Positions 57,625-64,000 of a stretch of DNA of 64,000 bases are shown here, one piece after another. Both the position numbers and the translations under genes were made by a program. The DNA comes from Nocardia anocheti (GTDB lineage: Bacteria > Actinomycetota > Actinomycetes > Mycobacteriales > Mycobacteriaceae). The stretch covers positions 1 through 64,000 of the forward strand of contig NZ_JAQQFV010000006.1 in the NCBI RefSeq assembly GCF_029675105.1. The letters run 5' to 3'. The notes under the pieces are model-generated. The model saw only the letters and a list, made by a program, of their open reading frames with translations, searched no databases and was not told where the DNA came from. How positions within the stretch are numbered: position 1 is the first letter of the stretch; the number at the start of each line of letters is the position of its first letter.

Positions 57625-57710
57625 TGATCAAGTTTGATCAACCTACCAGTATTCAAGTTTGACTAATTGTCGCGCGCGCCGTAGCTTGGTCATCTAGTCA
57701 AACTTGATCA
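57625..57710. promoter_or_regulatory. Three PadR operator copies
   Basis: Sites: TGATCAAGTTTGATCA (57625-57640), TATTCAAGTTTGACTA (57650-57665), and TAGTCAAACTTGATCA (57695-57710, the reverse complement of TGATCAAGTTTGACTA). The shared core is TCAAGTTTGA. The first lies next to the padR start and the last 20 bases before the ABC ATPase start, so both promoters are covered. Confidence 0.75.
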
Positions 57711-57729
57711 CCGAGTGTTGGAGGGTGCA

Positions 57730-58668
57730 GTGACCGAGTACGAGCAGGCGATCGTCGTGCGGGGGCTCCGGAAGAGATACGGCGACAAACAGGCGCTCGA
57801 CGGACTCGATCTCACCGTGCGGGGCGGGACCGTGCACGCGGTCCTCGGTCCGAACGGTGCGGGCAAGACCACCACCGTGCGCGTCCTGTCCACCCTGGTG
57901 CGGCCCGATGAGGGGCTGGTCGAGGTGGCGGGCATCGATGTGCGGCAGCGGGCCGATGAGGTGCGCACCCGGATCGGGTTGCTCGGGCAGCACGCGGCCG
58001 TCGACGAGGAACTCAGCGGGCGCCAGAACCTGGAGATGTTCGGCCGTCTCTACCGCTTGGGCGCGCGGCGCGCGGGCGCGCGGGCCGACGAACTGCTCGC
58101 TCGATTCGACCTGGCCGACACCGGCCGCAAGGCCGTCGCGCAGTACAGCGGCGGCATGCGCCGCAGGCTCGACCTGGCCGCCTCGCTCATCTCCGAGCCG
58201 CGCGTGCTGTTCCTGGACGAACCCACCACCGGACTCGATCCCCGCGGCCGCACCGAGGTGTGGAACTCGGTGCGCTCCCTGGTGGACGGCGGCACCACCG
58301 TGTTGCTCACCACGCAATACCTGGAGGAGGCCGACCAGTTGGCCGACCGGATCTCGGTGGTCGACCAGGGCAGGGTCATCGCCGAGGGAACTGCCGACGA
58401 GCTGAAATCCAGGATCGGCGGCGATCGCATCGACGTGGTCGTGCACGATCCGGCCCAGTTGGCGCGCGCGGCGGACCTGCTGCCCGGCGAGACGGTGGTG
58501 GACGCGGACCGCAGGCTGGTCAGCGCCATGGTGACCGACCGGATGGCGGCCCTGACCGAGACCGTCCGGGCCTTCGCCGCCGACGGCCTCGAGCCGGAGG
58601 ACATCGCCGTCCGGCGGCCGACCCTCGATGAAGTCTTCCTGCACCTCACCAAGGAGAACGCGGCATGA
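57730..58668 (+). CDS. ABC exporter ATP-binding protein (DrrA-like)
   Basis: 312 residues from the GTG at 57730 (GGAGG five bases upstream). Walker A GPNGAGKTTT, signature YSGGMRRRLDLA, Walker B RVLFLDEPTTGLD, H-loop equivalent LLTTQYLEEAD, which has Gln where many have His as in DrrA proteins. The C-terminal DrrA-type extension ends RRPTLDEVFLHLT. It powers the permease encoded next. Confidence 0.93.
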   Translation: MTEYEQAIVVRGLRKRYGDKQALDGLDLTVRGGTVHAVLGPNGAGKTTTVRVLSTLVRPDEGLVEVAGIDVRQRADEVRTRIGLLGQHAAVDEELSGRQNLEMFGRLYRLGARRAGARADELLARFDLADTGRKAVAQYSGGMRRRLDLAASLISEPRVLFLDEPTTGLDPRGRTEVWNSVRSLVDGGTTVLLTTQYLEEADQLADRISVVDQGRVIAEGTADELKSRIGGDRIDVVVHDPAQLARAADLLPGETVVDADRRLVSAMVTDRMAALTETVRAFAADGLEPEDIAVRRPTLDEVFLHLTKENAA

Positions 58669-59465
58669 GCACCATCGAGAAGGCGACACCGATCTGGGCG
58701 GTGGCCGATTCCTGGACGATGACCAGGCGCGAGTTGGCGCACTGGGCGCGCCAACCGGTGCAGCTGGTCGTCGGGCTGGCCTTCCCGGTCATGCTGCTGC
58801 TGATGTTCAGCTACCTGATCGGCGGTGGTCGGGGGATCGACGGCGACTTCACCGACTATCTGGTGCCGGGCGTGCTGACGATGACCATGGCCTTCGGCCT
58901 CGACGCGACGATGCTCGCGCTCACCCAGGATCTGAACAAGGGCGTGATCGACCGGTTCCGCTCGATGCCGATAAACTCCGCCGCGGTCCTGGTCGGGCGC
59001 AGTGTGGCCGACATGCTCCAATCGACGGTCGGACTGAGCGTGATGATCGTGATCGGGTACGCGATCGGCTGGCGCTGGCACCACGGCGTCGGCGCGTTCC
59101 TGGCGGCGGTCGGGTTGCTGCTGCTGTTGCGGTTCGCGATGCTGTGGATCGGCATCTATCTCGCCATGGTCGCGGGCAAGCCGGAACTGGTGCAGGCGGT
59201 GCAGATCCTGATCTGGCCAGCCGCTTTCTTGTCCAATGCCATCGCCGCACCGGAGTCGATGCCGTGGTGGCTGGCCGCGGTGGTGCCGTGGAACCCCCTG
59301 TCGGCGACGGCGACCGCGGTGCGTGAGCTGTTCGGCAACCCGGTCGCGGCCGGGAACTCCTGGGCGGCCGAGCACGCCGAACTGCTGGCGGTGCTCTGGC
59401 CGGTGGGACTGATCGCGGTGTTCTTCCCGCTGGCCGTGCGGCGGTTCCGGGCCATGAGCCGCTAG
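58665..59465 (+). CDS. ABC-2 type permease (DrrB-like)
   Basis: 266 residues; ATG overlaps the ATPase stop (ATGA). Six hydrophobic segments with the ABC-2 family layout: LAHWARQPVQLVVGLAFPVM, LVPGVLTMTMAFGLDATMLAL, DLNKGVIDRFRSMPINSAAVL, WLAAVVPWNPLSATATAVRE. Together with the ATPase it would export drugs or lipids. Confidence 0.92.
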   Translation: MSTIEKATPIWAVADSWTMTRRELAHWARQPVQLVVGLAFPVMLLLMFSYLIGGGRGIDGDFTDYLVPGVLTMTMAFGLDATMLALTQDLNKGVIDRFRSMPINSAAVLVGRSVADMLQSTVGLSVMIVIGYAIGWRWHHGVGAFLAAVGLLLLLRFAMLWIGIYLAMVAGKPELVQAVQILIWPAAFLSNAIAAPESMPWWLAAVVPWNPLSATATAVRELFGNPVAAGNSWAAEHAELLAVLWPVGLIAVFFPLAVRRFRAMSR

Positions 59466-59532
59466 CGCGTCCTGCGGCGGGCCCGCGCCGTCGCATAGTC
59501 TGACCGGGAATCTCGGAGAGGCGGACATTCCA

Positions 59533-60735
59533 TTGCTGCGCAGTTTTCACGTCACCAATCACGGCTCGCTGGCGCAGGCCCAGCAGCTGCGGCTCAGCAA
59601 GGGGAGTGGAAGTCCGCTGGCGGTGCCGGTGACGGCGGTGCACGGGGTGGCGGCGGCGGGGAAGACGAGTCTGGTGGACGCGTTGGCGCGGATGCGGGAC
59701 GCGGTGCTGCATTCGGTGAGTGGGTGGGACCCGTACGCGGGGCCGGTGCGGCGGCCGCATCTCGGGTTCGCCGACCGGCCTTCGGAATTCGTGGCGGGGT
59801 TCGTCGCCGAGGGGGTGCCCTATACCTATGGGTTCCGGCTCGACAGTGCCGATGTGATCGCCGAGTGGCTGTACACGCATCCGCGGTCGCGTAAGCGGAT
59901 CGTGTTCGAGCGCACCGGCGACGAGGTGAAGATCGGGCCGATGTTCGAGCCCGCGCGCTACGGGGTCTCGGCGCTGGTGCCGCTGGTGCGGCCCAACGCG
60001 CTGCTGTTGAGCCTGGCGGGGCAGCTCTATGCCGAGGCGCTGGTGCCCGCGTATCGGTGGTTCGCCGCGAATCTGCGGGTGCAGCAGGGGGAGATCGCCA
60101 CCGAGGCGCTCGCCCACGATCTGGGCAGTCACATCTCCCGCTCACCGGACAACGCGGCGCGGCTGCTCATGCTGCTGCGCAGCGCGGATCTGGGGATCGA
60201 GGACCTGCTCGTCGCCGAACACGACCCCATGTACGCCGACTACCTGCGCGACCTCGACGCCGAGATCGGCGCGCTGGCAGCACAACTCGACCAGGGTGGG
60301 GCCGACCCGATCCTGGTCGCCCGTGAGCTGAGCACCCTGCGCGCGGCCCGCGACGCGCTCTACCGCCGCATGGTCGACCGGCGCGGGGCCGGGCTGAACG
60401 TGGTGCACGAGGGCATCGATGTGCCCTTCGAACTGTCCGACGAGTCCACCGGCACCCGCGCGCTGCTGCGCGTGCTGCCCGCCATGCTCGACGCCCTCGA
60501 CACCGGCCAGGTGCTGGCCGTCGACGATCTCGGCGCCGGGCTGCCGGTGGAGGAGACCGACCGGCTGGTGCAGCTGTTCCAGAACCCGGAGACCAACGCC
60601 CGCGGCGCCCAGCTGCTCTACACCACCGCCGACCGCGCCCTCATCGATCGCGGCAACGGGCGCTCGCAGCGCACCAGGACCGCGGTCTGGCAGCTGCGCC
60701 GCGACGCCGGGGTCAGCGAGCTCACCCCGCTCTGA
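59533..60735 (+). CDS. AAA-family ATPase (AbiLii/OLD-like, COG1106 type)
   Basis: 400 residues from a TTG. ABC-type ATPase head: MLRSFHVTNHGSL N-terminal strand, a P-loop VHGVAAAGKTSL in which the usual GxxGxGKS/T is GVAAAGKT, signature-like ELSDESTGTRALL, Walker B QVLAVDDLGAGLP, and a helical insert in the middle (DPMYADYLRDLDAEIGALAA). Proteins of this class include overcoming-lysogenisation-defect and abortive-infection ATPases, but no TOPRIM or partner gene is present. Role unknown. Confidence 0.75.
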   Translation: MLRSFHVTNHGSLAQAQQLRLSKGSGSPLAVPVTAVHGVAAAGKTSLVDALARMRDAVLHSVSGWDPYAGPVRRPHLGFADRPSEFVAGFVAEGVPYTYGFRLDSADVIAEWLYTHPRSRKRIVFERTGDEVKIGPMFEPARYGVSALVPLVRPNALLLSLAGQLYAEALVPAYRWFAANLRVQQGEIATEALAHDLGSHISRSPDNAARLLMLLRSADLGIEDLLVAEHDPMYADYLRDLDAEIGALAAQLDQGGADPILVARELSTLRAARDALYRRMVDRRGAGLNVVHEGIDVPFELSDESTGTRALLRVLPAMLDALDTGQVLAVDDLGAGLPVEETDRLVQLFQNPETNARGAQLLYTTADRALIDRGNGRSQRTRTAVWQLRRDAGVSELTPL

Positions 60736-60755
60736 GCGCGCCTAGCATGGGGGAC

Positions 60756-61103
60756 ATGCTCGAAGTGGTGATGGCGGCGGCCATGGTGACGATGTTGGCC
60801 GTGATGATCGGCGCCGTGGTCCTCGCCCGCAAGGGCAAGGGTCCGGGCGCGGAGCTCGAGCACGGCTCGCTCTATGTCACCGGCGTGAGCCCGCTGCCCG
60901 CCATGACCGGCGAGCACTACGTCACCATCACCGGCACGATCACCGGACCCTCGGTCACCGGCACGGTGGTCTACCGGCGCTTCGCCTGGGACGCGGCGCA
61001 CTGGCCCGCCATCGGGGACCAGCTCGTCGTCGCCTATCCGCCGCGCGACCCGGACAAGTGGATCGCCGATCATCCCGGGCTGCGGCCCTACCTCGGGTCC
61101 TGA
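60756..61103 (+). CDS. Small membrane-anchored protein
   Basis: 115 residues from the ATG at 60756; TAGCAT (60743-60748) lies seven bases upstream, a leaderless layout. One N-terminal membrane segment (VVMAAAMVTMLAVMIGAVVLA) and a cytosolic beta-rich domain (GSLYVTGVSPL, HYVTITGTITGPSV, VVYRRFAWD, PPRDPDKW). Family not recognised. Confidence 0.7.
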   Translation: MLEVVMAAAMVTMLAVMIGAVVLARKGKGPGAELEHGSLYVTGVSPLPAMTGEHYVTITGTITGPSVTGTVVYRRFAWDAAHWPAIGDQLVVAYPPRDPDKWIADHPGLRPYLGS

Positions 61104-61173
61104 ACCGCGAGCTCACCGCGCACCCGATTTTCGGGTGAGGGCGAGCTCACAGCGCCCCGGGTGGGATCATTCG

Positions 61174-61698
61174 ATGATGCACGGTTCGTCAGCCCCCACC
61201 CCCGGCTTCGGCCTGGAGATCCGCACCGCACACCCCAGCGAATACGACGCGATCTCCGCGCTGACCGTCGATGTGTACGTCGGCGACGGTTATGTCTCCC
61301 CCGAGGACAGCTATGTCACCGAGCTCGGTGACGTCGCCCATCGCGCCGACGCGGCGCAGGTGCTCGTGGCCGTCCACGACGAGCAGGTCGCCGGGTCGCT
61401 CACCATCGCCGAGCCCGGCACCCCGTACGCGGAGATCGCCCAGCCGGGTGAACTGGAATTCCGCATGCTCGCCGTCGCCAAGCGGGCGCGTGGCCTGGGT
61501 GCGGGGACGGCACTGGTGCGTGCGGTCATCGAGCGGGCGCGCGCGGGCGGGTACACCGCGATCGCGTTGACCACCATGGCCACCATGGTCGACGCGCACC
61601 GCATCTACGAGCGGCTGGGTTTCGTCGCTGTGCCGGAACGCAATTGGTCCACCCACGACGGGTTACAGCTCTACGTGATGCGCCTCGCGCTGAGCTGA
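61174..61698 (+). CDS. GNAT family N-acetyltransferase
   Basis: 174 residues from an ATG pair at 61174/61177. EIRTAHPSEYDAISALTVDV, then acetyl-CoA motif A EFRMLAVAKRARGLGAGTALV and LTTMATMVDAHRIYERLGFV. Substrate unknown; convergent with the ACT-domain gene. Confidence 0.88.
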   Translation: MMHGSSAPTPGFGLEIRTAHPSEYDAISALTVDVYVGDGYVSPEDSYVTELGDVAHRADAAQVLVAVHDEQVAGSLTIAEPGTPYAEIAQPGELEFRMLAVAKRARGLGAGTALVRAVIERARAGGYTAIALTTMATMVDAHRIYERLGFVAVPERNWSTHDGLQLYVMRLALS

Positions 61699-61700
61699 CG

Positions 61701-62351
61701 TCAGTTCAGGACGGTGGCGACGATCCCGGCCAGATACCCGAGCCGCGCCACCTCCGACGGACGGAAATCGGGACCACCCGGACGGCCCAGCAGCAGCGCC
61801 TTGCCGGTGTTGCCCAGCGGGGCGGCGGCCAGCTTGGTGTCCATGTCGCGCCAGATCTGCGGCACCCACTCGGCCTCGCCGTCGAGCCACATCGGCTTCT
61901 CCAGCGGCATCCACGGCGCCGAACCCGCCTGTGTCTCCGGGGCGCTCGGACTGCCGACGACGCGGTAGGCCCCGGCCGGGCCGACGCCGATGATCGTCGA
62001 CCAGCCCACCCGCAGCACGCGCGGGCAGCCGTCGACGAGCACCTGGAAGCGATCGTCGCGGGCGCTGGCGACTTGATCGATCAGCTCGAGCTCGCGGTGG
62101 GTGTCGAGCACACCGGAGTACGGGCGGATGGAGTCGACGCTCACATCGTGCACCGATTCGGCGGCGGTGATGAGGGTGTCGGGCAGCGCGCCGGTGGGGA
62201 CCTCGACCACCAGATCGTCGACCGCGAAACCGGCGCCGCGCTCCACCACGTCGAGGGAGAGGATGTCGGCGCCGACGCTGCCGAGCGCGAGCGCGAGTGA
62301 CCCGAGGCTTCCCGGTCGATCCGGAAGTTGCACGCGGAGCAGGTATGACAC
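61701..62351 (-). CDS. ACT-domain amino acid-binding protein (Rv3013-like)
   Basis: 216 residues from the GTG at 62349-62351, which has AAAGGAA six bases upstream. N-terminal ACT domain: VSYLLRVQLPDRPGSLGSLA, VGADILSLDVVERG, AVDDLVVEVPTGALPDTL. The rest (IDQVASARDDRFQVLVDGCP...) is conserved in actinobacteria beside gatC. ACT domains bind amino acids allosterically. It is divergent from gatC-gatA. Confidence 0.88.
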   Translation of the reverse strand: MSYLLRVQLPDRPGSLGSLALALGSVGADILSLDVVERGAGFAVDDLVVEVPTGALPDTLITAAESVHDVSVDSIRPYSGVLDTHRELELIDQVASARDDRFQVLVDGCPRVLRVGWSTIIGVGPAGAYRVVGSPSAPETQAGSAPWMPLEKPMWLDGEAEWVPQIWRDMDTKLAAAPLGNTGKALLLGRPGGPDFRPSEVARLGYLAGIVATVLN

Positions 62352-62564
62352 GTGCGTTCCTTTCCCTGGCGGCCGAGGTGGTTCGAGACGAATACCCGGT
62401 GACGCAATACTTACACTCCGGTACGCCGGTTCTCGACTCGAAGTATGACCCCATCCGCGCGACAAGTGCGAACTTTCGTGCGCGGTGGGTGCGTCCGACC
62501 CGACCGAACCCCCTCGATAGGCTGTACGTGACTACTGCCCACCGAAGCCGAAAGGGGTCCCGCG

Positions 62565-62861
62565 GTGCCCGCAATCTCCCGTGACGAGGTCGCTCACCTC
62601 GCCCGGCTGTCCCGGCTGGCGTTGACCGACGCCGAACTGGACCAGTTCGCCGGTCAGCTGGATTCGATCCTCAGCCACGTGCGGACCATCTCCGAGGTCG
62701 CCGCCGACGTCCCCGCCACCGCGTCGCCGAACCCGACGACCAATGTGACCAGGCCCGATGTGGTCGTGCCCGGTCTGACCCCCGAGCAGGCGCTGGACCA
62801 GGCGCCCGCCGTCGAGGAACAGCGTTTCCTGGTCCCGCAGATCCTGGGAGAGGGCGAATGA
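62565..62861 (+). CDS. gatC: Asp/Glu-tRNA amidotransferase subunit C
   Basis: 98 residues from a GTG. Typical GatC: ISRDEVAHLARLSRLALTDAE, LDSILSHVRTISEVA, and the end EQRFLVPQIL. It links GatA and GatB in the transamidosome that makes Gln-tRNA and Asn-tRNA. The stop overlaps the gatA start (ATGA). Confidence 0.95.
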   Translation: MPAISRDEVAHLARLSRLALTDAELDQFAGQLDSILSHVRTISEVAADVPATASPNPTTNVTRPDVVVPGLTPEQALDQAPAVEEQRFLVPQILGEGE

Positions 62862-64000
62862 GGGAGTTGACCCAGCTGTCGGCGGCGGAGCTGGCGGCCA
62901 AGATCCACGGCGGCGAGGTGTCCTCCACCGAGGTCACCCAGGCGCACCTGGATCGCATCGCCGCGGTCGACGGCGAGCTCAACGCGTTCCTGCACGTCGC
63001 CGGTGACGAAGCGCTGGCCGCGGCCGCCGTGGTCGACGCCGCGCACGCGGCGGGCGAGACCCCGGCCTCGGCGCTGGCGGGAGTTCCGTTGGCGCTCAAG
63101 GACGTTTTCACCACCACCGACATGCCCACCACCTGCGCCTCGAAGATCCTCGAGGGCTGGATGTCGCCCTACGACGCGACGGTCACCTCGCGGCTGCGCG
63201 CCGCGGGTATCCCGATCCTGGGCAAGACCAACATGGACGAGTTCGCCATGGGCTCCTCCACCGAGAACTCCGCCTACGGCCCCACCCGTAACCCGTGGGA
63301 CACCACCCGCATCCCGGGTGGTTCCGGCGGTGGTTCGGCCGCCGCGCTGGCCTCGTTCCAGGCGCCGCTGGCCATCGGCACCGACACCGGCGGCTCCATC
63401 CGTCAGCCCGCCGCGGTCACCGCGACGGTCGGCGTGAAGCCCACCTACGGCACGGTCTCGCGCTACGGCCTGGTGGCCTGCGCGTCCTCGCTGGACCAGG
63501 GTGGCCCGTGCGGTCGCACGGTGCTCGACACCGCGCTGCTGCACGAGGTGATCGCCGGGCACGACCCGCGCGACTCCACCTCGCGCAAGGTGCCGGTCGC
63601 CCCGGTCGTCGAGGCCGCGCGACAGGGTGCCTCCGGCGACCTGAGCGGCGTGCGCGTGGGCGTGGTGCGCGAATTGCATTCCGACAGTTACCAGCCCGGC
63701 GTGCTGGCCTCCTTCGACGCGGCCGTGGCGGTGCTGAAGGAACTGGGTGCCGAGGTGATCGAGGTGTCGTGCCCGAACTTCGAGTACGCGCTGTCCTCGT
63801 ACTACCTGGTGATGCCCTCGGAGGTGTCGTCGAACCTGGCGCGCTTCGACGCCATGCGCTACGGCCTGCGCGCCGGTGACGACGGCAGCCACAGCGCCGA
63901 CCAGGTGATGTCGCTGACCCGCGAGGCCGGTTTCGGCCCGGAGGTCAAGCGCCGCATCATCATCGGCACCTATGCGCTCTCGGCGGGCTACTACGACGCC
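62858..64000 (+). CDS. gatA: Asp/Glu-tRNA amidotransferase subunit A (C-terminus beyond window)
   Basis: 381 codons to the window edge. Amidase with catalytic Lys in PLALKDVFTT, cis-Ser in IPGGSGGGSAAAL, nucleophile Ser in IGTDTGGSIRQPA. It releases ammonia from glutamine for the amidation of mischarged tRNA. About 110 residues remain outside. Confidence 0.96.
   Translation, partial: MRELTQLSAAELAAKIHGGEVSSTEVTQAHLDRIAAVDGELNAFLHVAGDEALAAAAVVDAAHAAGETPASALAGVPLALKDVFTTTDMPTTCASKILEGWMSPYDATVTSRLRAAGIPILGKTNMDEFAMGSSTENSAYGPTRNPWDTTRIPGGSGGGSAAALASFQAPLAIGTDTGGSIRQPAAVTATVGVKPTYGTVSRYGLVACASSLDQGGPCGRTVLDTALLHEVIAGHDPRDSTSRKVPVAPVVEAARQGASGDLSGVRVGVVRELHSDSYQPGVLASFDAAVAVLKELGAEVIEVSCPNFEYALSSYYLVMPSEVSSNLARFDAMRYGLRAGDDGSHSADQVMSLTREAGFGPEVKRRIIIGTYALSAGYYDA

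Noticed and set aside
63310..63350. GatA signature GGSGGGS in place of GGSSGGS
   Set aside because: The cis-Ser and nucleophile Ser are both kept, and the Gly variant is, as I recall, usual in actinobacterial GatA.

Overview
The window is about 70% G+C, has short gaps and many ATGA or TGATG start/stop overlaps, and uses GTG and TTG starts freely. Several genes have a -10-like hexamer 6-7 bases before the start codon, as expected of leaderless transcripts. Gene content and order point to a mycolic-acid actinomycete, most likely Nocardia or a close relative. From memory of M. tuberculosis gene order, the backbone matches Rv3032-Rv3031-Rv3030 / fixA-fixB / Rv3027c-Rv3026c on the left and iscS-trmU(mnmA)-Rv3015c-ligA-Rv3013-gatC-gatA on the right.

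Left block (1-18.1 kb). A DUF1254/DUF1214 protein runs off the left edge. A TerD domain fused to a PD-(D/E)XK-like nuclease domain and a SpoIIAA-like protein follow. A translationally coupled methyltransferase / GH57 branching enzyme / GT4 glucosyltransferase operon is probably for polymethylated or glycogen-type glucan. It diverges from etfB-etfA. An inserted set follows: GNAT, antibiotic phosphotransferase-like protein, ankyrin protein, Ser/Thr kinase, LysR and a type II NADH dehydrogenase. The block ends with an OlsB-like/PlsC-like acyltransferase pair.

Variable block (18.1-49.9 kb). This sits between genes that I recall as neighbours in M. tuberculosis. It starts with an orphan dimodular NRPS (A-T-C-A-T-reductase), a zinc-ribbon protein, two TetR regulators that seem to share an operator, FadB2, a secreted LGFP-repeat protein, a polysaccharide deacetylase behind two tandem operators, and a TetR-MFS efflux pair behind a 30-bp palindrome. 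From about 32 kb it becomes a patchwork of small accessory genes, a probable modification-dependent nuclease (PUA/EVE-like plus PD-(D/E)XK), a decayed second copy of the TetR-MFS locus, a Phd-PIN toxin-antitoxin pair, gene scars and two MmyB-type regulators with nonsense codons. A large Mrr-nuclease-NACHT protein of clearly lower G+C (about half), a degenerate IS5-family element inside an IS21 remnant, and a HEPN-like protein complete it. It reads as a defence/mobile island with ongoing gene decay.

Right block (49.9-64 kb). Core genes resume: cysteine desulfurase and MnmA (tRNA 2-thiolation), a MetE-C-like protein, an AbrB-PIN toxin-antitoxin pair, LigA, a small secreted protein, PadR with three operator copies facing a Drr-type ABC exporter, an AAA ATPase, an ACT-domain protein, and gatC-gatA (truncated by the right edge). 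I found no rRNA, tRNA or CRISPR array.
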